Source: Chitinophaga pinensis
Lineage (GTDB): Bacteria > Bacteroidota > Bacteroidia > M30B66
Assembly: GCA_945883545.1 (NCBI GenBank)
Contig: CAMCXT010000016.1
Location: forward strand, 1-59,121
Direction of reading: 5' to 3'
Length of the DNA stretch: 59,121 bases
Below the pieces are notes generated by a model. The model was not told the DNA's origin. It was given only the letters and a program-made list of their open reading frames with translations, and did no database searches. Below, piece after piece: positions 7,973 to 17,113 of this stretch; the first letter of the stretch is position 1; each line of letters starts with the position of its first letter. The position numbers and the translations under genes are program-made.

Positions 7973-9246
7973 TGTCGAATCACTTGCTCATTTTAGGATT
8001 GGTTTGGCCTGAACCTAATTCTTCGGCTGCGGGAAGCCGGATGATCAAGCTTATCGAACTTTTCCTTTTAAATAATTGGAAAATCACATTTGCAAGTGCT
8101 GCTCAGAAAAGCGAATTTTCTTATTTGCCCCAAAATGAGAATATACAAGAGGCAAATATCCAGGTAAATGATTCAGGGTTTGACCAATGGATTTCGGAAT
8201 TAAATCCTGACGTTGTATTGTTTGATCGATTTATCATGGAAGAGCAGTTCGGTTGGAGAGTAGCTGAATACTGTAAAAACGCAATACGAATTCTTGATAC
8301 TGAAGATTTACATTTCCTTCGACATGCAAGGCATCAAGCCATTAAAGATGAGTTTATTCCAGGAAAAGTTGATCTCCAAAACGACCATGCCAAACGTGAA
8401 ATTGCGTCAATTTTAAGGTGCGATGTATCCTTGATAATTTCAAGTTATGAATTTGAATTGCTTGAAACTGAATTTGGAATACCCAACAGCATTTTGCACT
8501 ATTTGCCTTTTAAATCAGACTTGGAGGAGAATTTAAAACTCAAGCCATTTGAAGAAAGAACAGACTTTGTGAGTATTGGGAATTTCTTTCATGCACCAAA
8601 TTTAGATGCTGTTAAAATTCTCAAAAAACAATTGTGGCTTCCCATTAGAAAATCTTTGCCTCATGCCAAACTTCATATTTTTGGAGCATATATTTCTCAG
8701 CAAGTCCTTGAAATGCATGATGAAAAAACTGGATTCATCGTTCATGGAAGAGCTGAAGATTCTAGAAGAGTAATTGGAAACTCGAAGGTGTTATTGGCTC
8801 CTTTGCGATTTGGAGCTGGATTAAAAGGGAAACTATTGGATGCGATGGAATCGGGCACTCCAACAGTAACAACATCGATTGGCGCTGAAGGAATGGTCTA
8901 CCAAGGCCAATGGAATGGAATGATTGCCGACAATCCAGAGGCATTTATTGAGGCTGCAATTGAACTATACACCAATCAAGATACTTGGGAAACCTCACAA
9001 AAAATTGGGATTGATACAATTCGGAATGTTTTTTCTACAGCGGTTCATGAAGAAAAGCTGATTGAAAAAATCAACGAACTTTTAGATTTATCAAACATAG
9101 AAATCCATCGAAGAAAGAATTTTATGGGTTCTATGCTTATGCATCATACAGCACAAGGAACAAAATATATGTCGAAATGGATCGAATTAAAAAATCAGTC
9201 CCAAAACAAAATGGGCAATTTATCCGAAGATAAACTGCCCATTTGA
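7972..9246 (+). CDS. glycosyltransferase, GT-B fold (GT4-like)
   Basis: The 424-residue product shows the two Rossmann halves of a GT-B enzyme. The N-terminal half has LGLVWPEPNSSAAGSRM (acceptor side). The C-terminal half has DFVSIGNFFHAPN, GFIVHGRAEDSRR and LAPLRFGAGLKGKLLDAMES, then GTPTVTTSIGAEGM, corresponding to the nucleotide-sugar binding loop; the usual E-x7-E motif is represented only by the AMESGTP region. It probably transfers a sugar from an NDP donor to a surface glycan or protein. Donor and acceptor cannot be read from sequence. Its last codons form part of a transcription terminator hairpin (9209-9244). Confidence 0.8.
   Translation: MSNHLLILGLVWPEPNSSAAGSRMIKLIELFLLNNWKITFASAAQKSEFSYLPQNENIQEANIQVNDSGFDQWISELNPDVVLFDRFIMEEQFGWRVAEYCKNAIRILDTEDLHFLRHARHQAIKDEFIPGKVDLQNDHAKREIASILRCDVSLIISSYEFELLETEFGIPNSILHYLPFKSDLEENLKLKPFEERTDFVSIGNFFHAPNLDAVKILKKQLWLPIRKSLPHAKLHIFGAYISQQVLEMHDEKTGFIVHGRAEDSRRVIGNSKVLLAPLRFGAGLKGKLLDAMESGTPTVTTSIGAEGMVYQGQWNGMIADNPEAFIEAAIELYTNQDTWETSQKIGIDTIRNVFSTAVHEEKLIEKINELLDLSNIEIHRRKNFMGSMLMHHTAQGTKYMSKWIELKNQSQNKMGNLSEDKLPI
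9208..9246 (-). terminator. terminator hairpin overlapping the end of the glycosyltransferase gene
   Basis: Arms 9209-9224 and 9229-9244 form a 16-base stem with one mismatch and a CGAA loop. Read on the minus strand it is followed by TTTTGTTTT, so it should terminate the leftward DUF4139 gene. The right arm codes the last residues of the rightward glycosyltransferase. Confidence 0.75.
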
Positions 9247-9276
9247 TAGGTTCAAATTAAAGAAACCTGTATTTTA

Positions 9277-10914
9277 TTATTGCTCAATAATCTGTTTGTC
9301 TTTTGGATATTCAACTGAATAACCCAATTTAATTTTAGCAGTTTCGCTTGGTTTAATTTTCAAATTCCAAAGTAATTTACCATATTCTTCGTTGTATTCA
9401 GCATTGCCTTTTTCTTCGATTTCTACTTCAATTGTTTTTTGTTTTGAAATTGGCACCTGATCAAGAATTTCGATTTCAATTGGAGTTGTTTTATTGTTCC
9501 TGATGATGGTTTCATAAACATACGTTTCCTTTTGTGTGTCGCTCAGGATTTTCTTCGATGATTTATCTTGTAATTTAATTCGTTTAATTACGATTCTTTC
9601 ATCTCTTCCTAATGAAATAAGAAGAGTATCGCCTGAAGCAGCTGGATTTAAATTGGTTTGACCTACAAACATGTCTGAATAAAAGATATTTGCTGGACCT
9701 GCCAAGAGATTGTACTTCCCGTAATCAGTTACTTTTGCAAGTAAAAACGCAGCAGGATCGAGCTTTGGAACTGCATGGTATTTAAATGTTGCAGGCACGT
9801 TATAGGTTTGAATAGCACAAATATGCTCTTTACCATCTGTTGGAATACTTTGATTAGCAGCAATTTCAAATTCAACGTTTATATCTGTTTCTGAAATATT
9901 TACTTCGTAATTGAAAGGATTTGAGTCCCATTCAAATTTTTCAGCAACACTGCCACTTGTAACAACATCGTTGAATTGCACCTGTGCCATGTTCATCGAT
10001 ACACTTGACAATGTGGTTGGCGCTACTGTACTTCTCACTGCATAGGTTACAAAATCGATGAATCGAGGATTCATAATTGGGCGGTTGTTGTTCAAACTTG
10101 GATTGGCAGTTGAAACGCTCACTTTAACATCCTTCCAAGGGAATCCGGTATTTTGAAAAATTCGGGCTTTGTAAAGAATGTTTACAGGCTGAGTTGTATT
10201 GGCAACCTTGATATCATACATTGGCGTCCAACCAGCTTGTTGAACGATAAACGATGGCATGAGCTGAAGTGACCCACCAACTTCTGTAGAAAAACTTAAT
10301 ACGATTTCTTTTTCTGGTTCTTTTGGATTTTGTCCCAATTCTTCCATTTGAGCTTGAAACTTATCACGTTTTTCAGCCAATTTATTTTCCCGAAAAGAGA
10401 TGTCATGAAGTTTCTTTTTAAGATCCATCATGCGTTGACGATAGAAATCCGTGAGTGTAACCAATTCAGCTGGCTTCAAACCTTCTTGATTGCTTCCCAA
10501 TTTTTTGTTGTTATCGATTAATGCAATTTCACCGTTATAAACAGCCCTTTGTTCAGTGAACCATGCTAAATCTTGATTAAATACTTGGATAGAATCGAGC
10601 AGCTTTTTGTAAGCTGCATTTTTTGATGGTTCTTCATTTAATTCAGTGAAATAATTCACTCGGGTTGTTGCTGATAACAATGTTGCATTGCCTTTTAAAG
10701 CAACCTGCAAACTTTGATCTATCATATGCATCGAAACTCCGGTGATGACTACTTCAGAATTCCCTTTTGGGATTGTGACATTCACCAATCGGGTTTCTTT
10801 GGCTTGACTACGATAAACAGTTACTTCGGTTACTTTTGAGGCTACTGGAATTTCATCTGCAAATGTTTGGAGAGAAAATCCAAAGAGCGAGAGTGCAAAA
10901 AGGAAGAGTTTCAT
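9277..10914 (-). CDS. secreted DUF4139 (mucoidy inhibitor A-like) protein
   Basis: The 545-residue product has a signal peptide (MKLFLFALSLFGFSLQTFA). Next come a DUF4140-like N-terminal region (VTEVTVYRSQAKETR, about residues 30-120), a central coiled coil (about 150-215, ending LAEKRDKFQAQMEELG), and a C-terminal DUF4139 domain beginning at VQQAGWTPMYDIKVAN with FQNTGFPWKDVKVSVSTANPSL. This architecture is widespread and of unknown biochemical function; it is exported to the periplasm or outer membrane. Monocistronic, with the terminator at 9208-9246. Confidence 0.85.
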   Translation of the reverse strand: MKLFLFALSLFGFSLQTFADEIPVASKVTEVTVYRSQAKETRLVNVTIPKGNSEVVITGVSMHMIDQSLQVALKGNATLLSATTRVNYFTELNEEPSKNAAYKKLLDSIQVFNQDLAWFTEQRAVYNGEIALIDNNKKLGSNQEGLKPAELVTLTDFYRQRMMDLKKKLHDISFRENKLAEKRDKFQAQMEELGQNPKEPEKEIVLSFSTEVGGSLQLMPSFIVQQAGWTPMYDIKVANTTQPVNILYKARIFQNTGFPWKDVKVSVSTANPSLNNNRPIMNPRFIDFVTYAVRSTVAPTTLSSVSMNMAQVQFNDVVTSGSVAEKFEWDSNPFNYEVNISETDINVEFEIAANQSIPTDGKEHICAIQTYNVPATFKYHAVPKLDPAAFLLAKVTDYGKYNLLAGPANIFYSDMFVGQTNLNPAASGDTLLISLGRDERIVIKRIKLQDKSSKKILSDTQKETYVYETIIRNNKTTPIEIEILDQVPISKQKTIEVEIEEKGNAEYNEEYGKLLWNLKIKPSETAKIKLGYSVEYPKDKQIIEQ

Positions 10915-11103
10915 ATGAATTGAGCTATTTGTTGATTCTTAGATTTGCATCTGAAATTTGATAGAACTCCAAACTCAGACGAGCGTGCCAAGGTATGCAG
11001 ATTTAAAAAGTGTGTTCAAAGAGTGCTTAATTATTCTTTTAAATAGTTGATAACGAGCGTAATTAATGTACTTGTTGAGCTTCAATCTAAATGACTAAAT
11101 TGC

Positions 11104-11583
11104 ATGCTGATTATGAAATCCATCATCTGTTTAGCCTTTTTCTTCCTCAGCCTTATGAGCCAAGCACAAACCGATAGCTTACCAATCATTACAGGAACTC
11201 TCAACGACACACTTTTTCAATCTGAATGGTTTGCCAATTGGTCGCAATCAAAAGGATACAAGCCTGATGCAGAAACCATCAAAGCTTTGCAACAAGAAAA
11301 TTCCAATAACCTAACATTCAAAGTTTACTTGGGCACTTGGTGCGAAGACAGTCAGATTCATGTTCCAGCGTTTCTTGTAGTTGCTGCAATATTGAATTGG
11401 AAATATGAATTAATTGGCGTGAATCGTGAAAAAGAATGTCCATTCGAAAAGAAGAATTGCAAGAATTGGGACATCACAAAACTTCCTACAATTGTTGTTT
11501 TTCAGGATCAAACTGAAAAGGGAAGAATCATTGAAACGCCTGAAATATCTGTGGAAAAAGACCTGTTGAAAATCTTGAAGTAG
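11104..11583 (+). CDS. exported thioredoxin-fold protein with a WCxxS active site
   Basis: The 159-residue product has a signal peptide (start at 11104 or, three codons later, at 11113) ending near SQAQ. The core has FKVYLGTWCEDSQIHVPAF, where the usual CxxC is reduced to Cys-Glu-Asp-Ser, and a cis-proline loop ITKLPTIVVF, both diagnostic of the thioredoxin fold. Two more cysteines occur in ECPFEKKNCKNW and could supply the missing resolving thiol. Likely a periplasmic thiol protein; a redox role is plausible but the single active-site Cys leaves it open. It converges on the DEAD-box helicase gene with 30 bases between the stops. Confidence 0.75.
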   Translation: MLIMKSIICLAFFFLSLMSQAQTDSLPIITGTLNDTLFQSEWFANWSQSKGYKPDAETIKALQQENSNNLTFKVYLGTWCEDSQIHVPAFLVVAAILNWKYELIGVNREKECPFEKKNCKNWDITKLPTIVVFQDQTEKGRIIETPEISVEKDLLKILK

Positions 11584-11613
11584 GTTTAATTAACAATCAA
11601 GAGTTGTTTGTTC

Positions 11614-12939
11614 TTAATTCCCTTTTCTTTTGGGTTTCCCATATTTCTCACGCATTTGCTGATCATGTGTTTTACGAACATTCACTTTCTGGTTTTTCTC
11701 CGATTTCTCGTGGAATGCACCACCACCTTCGTTAAGCTTAATTTTAATTTTATAATCAGGCATTTTCACCTGAGGCATTTCATCTAGGTTCAGGATTTCA
11801 GAGATTTCAACTGCCTCAGGAAATTTAGCTCTTGGAATGGCATAATGCATTAGTTCTTCAATTTTAAGAACCATTTCGGCATCATTGGCTAAAATGAAAG
11901 AGATAGAATCACCTTTGGCATCAGCCCGTCCAGAACGACCAATTCTGTGGACATAATTTTCGGTTGTTTCGGGAATGTCGAAATTGATAACATGCGAAAC
12001 CCCAGTGATATCAATCCCTCGAGACAAGACATCTGTTGCAACTAAAATTCTTTGTTTCCCTTCGGAAAAATTCTCCACAGCACGAAAACGGGCATTTTGT
12101 GCTTTACTCGCGTGGATAACTCCAGCCTCACCAGGAAATTCATTTTCCAAGTGATTGTGTAATTTATCTACTAGTTTTCTGCTTGACGCAAAAATCAAAA
12201 CCCTATCCATACCCTCCTGGCCCAAAAGGTAATTCAGCAAATTCAATTTGGTATGGTAGTTTGGAACCTGATACGCTATTTGGTTGATATTGGTAAGAGG
12301 ACTTCCACTTGGTGCAGCTTCAATACGCACTGGCAAACGGAAAAAAGTCTTAATCATCGAATCAACTTCATCCGAATATGTAGCTGAAAACATCAAAGTT
12401 TGACGTTTCGGAGGCAACAAATCGAAAACACGTTCCAATTGAGGTCTGAACCCTAAACTGAACATTTCATCAACCTCATCAATAATCACTCGCTTAATGA
12501 CTTTCGATTTAATCGTACTGTCGAGCATCAAATCGAGTAATCGCCCTGGAGTAGCAACAAGAATATCGAGTCCACCAATAATTTGTTCGCGTTGTGCACG
12601 AATATTCACTCCCCCATAAATGCCAATAGCCTCTACATTCATGTAAGGCGTGAGCTTTTTTATTTCCTCTACCACTTGAACCACCAACTCGCGTGTTGGA
12701 ACAATAATTAAGGTTTGAGGTAATTTATCTTTTGAATACTTCCACAATCTCAAGCAAGGAAGCAAATATGCAATTGTTTTTCCGGTGCCTGTTTGGGCTA
12801 ATCCAACCACATCGTGGCCTGCCATCATTGCCGAAAAAGCCCTTTCTTGGATGGGAGTAGGCTGAGAATATCCAAGGTCATTCAGCGCGTTTAAAATTGG
12901 GGTGCTGAGGTTGAGATCGGAGAATTTACTGGTTTGCAT
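11614..12939 (-). CDS. DEAD-box ATP-dependent RNA helicase (RhlE-like)
   Basis: The 441-residue product has the Q motif (LGYSQPTPIQERA), Walker A AQTGTGKT, PTRELVVQV, TPGRLLDL, motif II DEVD in VIIDEVDEMFSLGF, motif III FSATYSD, and motifs V and VI (VLSRGIDITGV, HRIGRSGRADAKG). Motif II is DEVD rather than DEAD. A basic tail follows (KPKRKGN), typical of Bacteroidota RhlE-like helicases that remodel ribosomal or messenger RNA. A near-consensus promoter box TATCTTCG lies upstream at 12956-12963. Confidence 0.93.
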   Translation of the reverse strand: MQTSKFSDLNLSTPILNALNDLGYSQPTPIQERAFSAMMAGHDVVGLAQTGTGKTIAYLLPCLRLWKYSKDKLPQTLIIVPTRELVVQVVEEIKKLTPYMNVEAIGIYGGVNIRAQREQIIGGLDILVATPGRLLDLMLDSTIKSKVIKRVIIDEVDEMFSLGFRPQLERVFDLLPPKRQTLMFSATYSDEVDSMIKTFFRLPVRIEAAPSGSPLTNINQIAYQVPNYHTKLNLLNYLLGQEGMDRVLIFASSRKLVDKLHNHLENEFPGEAGVIHASKAQNARFRAVENFSEGKQRILVATDVLSRGIDITGVSHVINFDIPETTENYVHRIGRSGRADAKGDSISFILANDAEMVLKIEELMHYAIPRAKFPEAVEISEILNLDEMPQVKMPDYKIKIKLNEGGGAFHEKSEKNQKVNVRKTHDQQMREKYGKPKRKGN

Positions 12940-12955
12940 AGCCTAAATTGAGCCG

Positions 12956-12963
12956 CGAAGATA
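12956..12963 (-). promoter_or_regulatory. near-consensus -7 box TATCTTCG
   Basis: One mismatch to TAnnTTTG, 16 bases upstream of the helicase ATG on the minus strand. Confidence 0.35.
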
Positions 12964-13074
12964 AGGTAAATTCGGCGGTAGGCTTTTCACTTGATTATGA
13001 GCCTGCTATAACAAGCTACTTCATTGTGTGTTTTAAATCATGAAATTGTGCGTAATTTCCGACATCGAAATCCT

Positions 13075-13407
13075 ATGAAAAAACTCACCATTTTAGTCGC
13101 AATTGCCTTATTGGTAGCGTGTTCTCCGAAAGTAACAAAGCCGATTCAAACATCAGAGGCTGAGAAGCCGAAAGTTCAATTTACAGATGAACAGATGGCA
13201 GAATTGAACAAAGGTAAATTGATCTATGATCAGTACTGCGGATTGTGCCATGCAGCCAAAAAAGTTGATTCAAGATCAGCAGAAGCTTGGAAAGCTGTGG
13301 TTCCACGAATGGTGGTGAAAGTGAACAAGAAGTCTGGAACAGAATCGATTGGGCAAATGGATGAACAGGTAATGTTAAAATACCTGACGACCATGTGTAA
13401 TCAGTAA
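13075..13407 (+). CDS. cytochrome c lipoprotein
   Basis: From the ATG at 13075 the 110-residue product begins MKKLTILVAIALLVAC, a lipoprotein signal with the lipidated cysteine at residue 16. The mature part has a single c-type heme site YCGLCH (Cys55, Cys58, His59) near the start of a short c-type domain (GKLIYDQYCGLCHAAKK). It is anchored in an envelope membrane and probably carries electrons. An in-frame GTG start at 13024 would put 17 residues before the signal and is rejected. Confidence 0.85.
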   Translation: MKKLTILVAIALLVACSPKVTKPIQTSEAEKPKVQFTDEQMAELNKGKLIYDQYCGLCHAAKKVDSRSAEAWKAVVPRMVVKVNKKSGTESIGQMDEQVMLKYLTTMCNQ

Positions 13408-13440
13408 TTCACTGATTGAAATCCTATTTTATTTTCAGAC

Positions 13441-15381
13441 TTATTCATTCAAATGGATGAGCCTGAATACTTTTCGGTAGCTTCCTGATTCGCAAGCGAG
13501 AAAGTAAGTGCCAGATGCCAAGCCCGACAGATTGATTGTTATATCGTATTGATGATTTTCCGATTTACGAAAATCCTTCAACAGCAAGCAACCTGAACTT
13601 GAATACAACGAATAATTCAAGGATGGATCGTTTGAATTCAAGGTTAAACGCGTGAATTCCTTGGCTGGATTTGGAAATAAAATAGCCTCTTGTATAGGTT
13701 TCTTCCGGTCGCCCAAATTTTGATTATTGCTGGATGAGATTGCTAGAGCAGTTGTTGAATCGGTGCTTGCGACTTGCTGATTTTCAGCATTGTTTTCTGT
13801 GGATGTTCGATTCTCTAGAAATGCTATTGCGTCGTTTTTACTGCCAATTCCAGATCGAACAAAAACATCGATTAACTTTTCGTTCGAACACGACGCTAAC
13901 GCAGGAACGTCAGGCAATTTCGTTCTCATTTCAAGTTTGCCGGAAGTAATTACTGTGTACCTTCCTCTTTCTGCTTTTGTGATGGTTTTAATGCCCGATT
14001 TTAACGTTATTAATTGTTCTTCATGGCACATAAATCCAGAGGTGAGATTATTTCCATTTAAAGAAACACAAATAGGAAAGCTAAATCCTCTATCAGTGCT
14101 CAAGGTTTTCCATAAAGCGATGTTTTGATTGTCGGCAGAAAATAACCCAAGCCATGAATTGTGATTTTGACCTTGACCCGAAATTACTAAAGCTTCATTT
14201 GATGCATTATCAAACGACAATTCACGGGTAAATTCACCACCCATAATTTTGGTTCCATCAGGTAAAAATTGAAGTATACGCGATCTAGTATTAAATGCGC
14301 CTTTTTTTCCAGTGTGAAATTGCACATCTGCTAATTTACCTGAATTATCAAGTGCGACCCAACAAATTCCACTGTTAGAACCTTGAGGCGCGCTGGTTTG
14401 ATCATCATTCACTGACAATTCATCTTCGTTAATATAAAATTCGCTGCCAAAATCTACTACAAAATGAAAATTGTTTTCCGAATCAAAATCTGCATCTAAT
14501 ATGGCATATGCCCAGTATCCACCATAATACTTAATCCATTGTTTATCGCCAGTTTCAGAAAGGCATAAAACAATTCCTGAATGCCGATTAACTCTATTTA
14601 TTTCTGTTTTATCTGCTGTTTTATACCAGTCTATTTTTTTATTTTTAATCGATGTGCAGAAATACACTTTCTGATCGGGAGAAACGAAAACCTTAGACTT
14701 CCCATCTAGTTGATCATGCAGAACTTGACTCTTAAAATATTGCTGCCAAATAATATCACCTTTGGAATTGTATTTAAGTAAATATTCAGAAGAAGTATAA
14801 CATGAATCAGGAATCTTAATTTCATCTCCCGTGAATCCTTTGCGGTAATAACCCGTGTAATAAATATTTCCTGAACTGTCGCAGTCTATCGAAGTCGCTT
14901 CAGTCCAAGCGGAAGTTTGGCTTCTAGCCCACTCTAGTTTGCCATCCTTGCTGTAAGTAGCAATAAAACTGGCATATCCACCTTTGTGCGTTTTCGTATT
15001 CCCTTTTGTGGATGGAAACACAAGTTGATGGTCACAAAAACCAGCTACCGCTACACCTTGATTCTTCAACAATTTAATTGATCGAATTCTAGAGTCGTTG
15101 TTGCTTAAAAACGGCAGTGCCCAGAGTGTTTTCCCTTGTTTCGATATTTTGATAAGAAATGATGCCACATGTTTAGGTGCTTCGAATCGTTTCTTGAGAT
15201 CAGGAACTTCCATCCATCCACCGTAGGTGCCAGCTGCATAAATATTGCCTTCAGCGTCAGTTTGGGTTCCGGCTAAATCAACATCGTAAAAACCTTTCAG
15301 CACATAGGCCCATTCAGAAACAGGTGTTTGAGAAAACAAATTAAATGGAAGAAAAAATAGCAATGACAGAAGGAACTTCAT
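13441..15381 (-). CDS. secreted beta-propeller-like protein with T9SS type A sorting domain
   Basis: The 646-residue product has a signal peptide (MKFLLSLLFFLPFNLFSQ), then repeated segments with the pattern DxxGNIYxxGxY (for example DAEGNIYAAGTYGG, DSSGNIYYTGYYRKG), typical of SBBP/propeller repeats in secreted Bacteroidota proteins. The C-terminal 75 residues (AILFPNPAKEF... LSGLASGTYFLAC) are a T9SS type A sorting domain, so the protein should cross the outer membrane and be attached or released. Function unknown. A box TACTTTCG lies upstream at 15399-15406. Confidence 0.85.
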   Translation of the reverse strand: MKFLLSLLFFLPFNLFSQTPVSEWAYVLKGFYDVDLAGTQTDAEGNIYAAGTYGGWMEVPDLKKRFEAPKHVASFLIKISKQGKTLWALPFLSNNDSRIRSIKLLKNQGVAVAGFCDHQLVFPSTKGNTKTHKGGYASFIATYSKDGKLEWARSQTSAWTEATSIDCDSSGNIYYTGYYRKGFTGDEIKIPDSCYTSSEYLLKYNSKGDIIWQQYFKSQVLHDQLDGKSKVFVSPDQKVYFCTSIKNKKIDWYKTADKTEINRVNRHSGIVLCLSETGDKQWIKYYGGYWAYAILDADFDSENNFHFVVDFGSEFYINEDELSVNDDQTSAPQGSNSGICWVALDNSGKLADVQFHTGKKGAFNTRSRILQFLPDGTKIMGGEFTRELSFDNASNEALVISGQGQNHNSWLGLFSADNQNIALWKTLSTDRGFSFPICVSLNGNNLTSGFMCHEEQLITLKSGIKTITKAERGRYTVITSGKLEMRTKLPDVPALASCSNEKLIDVFVRSGIGSKNDAIAFLENRTSTENNAENQQVASTDSTTALAISSSNNQNLGDRKKPIQEAILFPNPAKEFTRLTLNSNDPSLNYSLYSSSGCLLLKDFRKSENHQYDITINLSGLASGTYFLACESGSYRKVFRLIHLNE

Positions 15382-15398
15382 CAGGATAGAATGTAAAA

Positions 15399-15406
15399 CG
15401 AAAGTA
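15399..15406 (-). promoter_or_regulatory. near-consensus -7 box TACTTTCG
   Basis: One mismatch to TAnnTTTG, 17 bases upstream of the ATG of the T9SS beta-propeller gene on the minus strand. Confidence 0.35.
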
Positions 15407-15585
15407 AATGAAAAGTACGAAGCGTCGATGATATGCGAAGCTTGTTAAAACGTTCAGTGCTTTTTCAAATTATTCATGGTTTATTTCACAAATTGGGAAT
15501 AAAAGATCGCTCAACGAAATTTTCTATTTTTTCTTTAAGTTAGCCGCCAGAAATTGACAGAAAATAAATACCAATATTTCAAACT

Positions 15586-15593
15586 TAAATTTG
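15586..15593 (+). promoter_or_regulatory. -7 promoter box TAAATTTG
   Basis: Exact TAnnTTTG match, 21 bases before the ATG at 15615; probably drives the two lipoprotein genes that follow. Confidence 0.5.
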
Positions 15594-15614
15594 CTTCCAA
15601 TAAAGCCCATGGTG

Positions 15615-16139
15615 ATGAAAATAATTTATTTAACAAAAATTACATTTTTCATACTGTTTTCAATTGTTCTAATTTCCTGCAATACACAAAGCAAAAAAGG
15701 CAAATGGTCGAAGGCTGATAAAATTCGTTTTTACCAAGAAATGGAAAAAACCAAAGAGCTTGATAATCTTGGTGAAGACAAAAAGAAATGGATTGATTGT
15801 TATTTTGAGAAAGCACAAGCCGAATTCAGCTCATATGATGATGCCGACAATGATCTTGAAGGTTGCAAAAAACTTGCTGAAATCTGTGGAAATGAAATTA
15901 TTGATCAAGGAAGTGAAATTGGGAAGTGGTCGGAAAGAGATAAAAAATTGTATTTTGATGAAATGAACAAAACAGACTTTTCAACGCTTGGGGATGTTAA
16001 AGACGATTATATCAATTGCTATTTAAATAAACTCGAGAACAATTTTCAATCGATCAGGTTGGCCAATTTAGATACATTAAAATGCGAAACACTAGCATTG
16101 GAGTGCGCATCAGAATTGTTTCCTACAGACCAAGAATAA
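15615..16139 (+). CDS. lipoprotein with two copies of a Cys-containing helical unit
   Basis: The 174-residue product starts with a lipoprotein signal (FILFSIVLISC). The mature part is an internal duplication: KGKWSKADKIRFYQEMEKT...IDCYFEKAQ...GCKKLAEIC and IGKWSERDKKLYFDEMNKT...INCYLNKLE...KCETLALEC. Each unit has three cysteines at matching places, which suggests the same disulfide or metal arrangement twice. No family is recognised. In-frame starts at 15591 (TTG) and 15609 (ATG) also exist; 15615 gives the cleanest signal. A second lipoprotein gene follows after 23 bases. Confidence 0.75.
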   Translation: MKIIYLTKITFFILFSIVLISCNTQSKKGKWSKADKIRFYQEMEKTKELDNLGEDKKKWIDCYFEKAQAEFSSYDDADNDLEGCKKLAEICGNEIIDQGSEIGKWSERDKKLYFDEMNKTDFSTLGDVKDDYINCYLNKLENNFQSIRLANLDTLKCETLALECASELFPTDQE

Positions 16140-16162
16140 TACAATTAACAAACTACTTGATA

Positions 16163-16597
16163 ATGAAAATTAAAGTATTTGCCAGTGTAATCGCATCTGT
16201 TTTACTCCTTGCTTCATGCAGCAGTAAAAATCAACATTTAGGAACTTGGGTGAGTCGCGACGACCGCGGCAATGAGTTGCAGCTAGTATTTCATGAAGAT
16301 TCAACCATGAAATTAAGTTCTGCAGGAAATGTAATTATTTCGGATGAACCAACTTTTGTTGAAACCGGTGAGAAAATTGAAATCAAGGCGAAGTTGGATC
16401 AAGATAAAACTCCGATGGATCTAGACTTTGTAATGTTTGTAAACGGTAAATCCGACGAATCTAGAAGTATGCGTTGCCTTTTAAACATAAAGTCGGATGA
16501 TGAAATGGAATTTCAAATAGAAAGAAACAGTTCAGTTCGACCAGCAAAAATCGATACTTCTAGCCCAGGATATCAATTGTTTAAGCGCGTGAAATAA
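16163..16597 (+). CDS. small lipoprotein of unknown function
   Basis: From the ATG at 16163, the 144-residue product starts MKIKVFASVIASVLLLASC with a lipobox cysteine at residue 19. The mature part begins LGTWVSRDDRGNELQLVFHED, a pattern of small lipocalin-like or META-like beta proteins that report a scale-like LGTW start, but no family can be named. It follows the duplicated lipoprotein by 23 bases and is probably cotranscribed. The longer in-frame start at 16082 overlaps the upstream gene and lacks a signal. Confidence 0.7.
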   Translation: MKIKVFASVIASVLLLASCSSKNQHLGTWVSRDDRGNELQLVFHEDSTMKLSSAGNVIISDEPTFVETGEKIEIKAKLDQDKTPMDLDFVMFVNGKSDESRSMRCLLNIKSDDEMEFQIERNSSVRPAKIDTSSPGYQLFKRVK

Positions 16598-16615
16598 CGA
16601 GTACACTTAGAAATA

Positions 16616-16921
16616 TTAATTTTCGGAATACCGACTGAGTAACGTTGGTTCATAGCCATAAATCACCTCATAATGATCGGTATTAGGACACTGACAGCCA
16701 GCATTTGTTACTGCATAATAACAATCTTCAGCGGTCATACGCGTATCGAGTAATAATTCCACAACCAACCAATAAAATCGCGTTGTATTTTCTTGACTCC
16801 AAAATTCCGACTCAATATCAAACTGCAAGTGAATTGAAAAGATGAGTTTTTCTTGGTTAAAAAATTCAAGTAGAAACAAGCCATCCTTCAGCTCGTTCAT
16901 TTTAAAATTAGGTATCGACAT
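16616..16921 (-). CDS. hypothetical protein
   Basis: Not recognised. The 101-residue product has no signal peptide; it contains several aromatic residues and a Cys pair in NAGCQCPNTDHYEV near the C-terminus. It is convergent with the upstream lipoprotein pair (18 bases between stops). Coding is supported only by an open frame with ordinary composition between two convergent or divergent units. Confidence 0.5.
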   Translation of the reverse strand: MSIPNFKMNELKDGLFLLEFFNQEKLIFSIHLQFDIESEFWSQENTTRFYWLVVELLLDTRMTAEDCYYAVTNAGCQCPNTDHYEVIYGYEPTLLSRYSEN

Positions 16922-17078
16922 AATATGGGTGTTTAAATGTTAGGATGATTCAAAGGAAATAAAGTTGAGTAGAATATTGAATGATTTTTCATTCCTCACT
17001 CCTAAAATAAATATTTACAGCTGGCGATAAATTTCGTTTTTTCTTAAGTATTTAAATGCGATCAATAAAAATTCGCTT

Positions 17079-17110
17079 GATCAATTTAATTGTGTAAAGT
17101 CGAATTGATC
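17079..17110. terminator. weak hairpin after the Nudix gene
   Basis: GATCAATT (17079-17086) and AATTGATC (17103-17110) form an eight-base stem with a 16-base loop in an AT-rich stretch directly after the leftward Nudix stop. It could be a weak terminator. Confidence 0.3.
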
Positions 17111-17113
17111 TTT

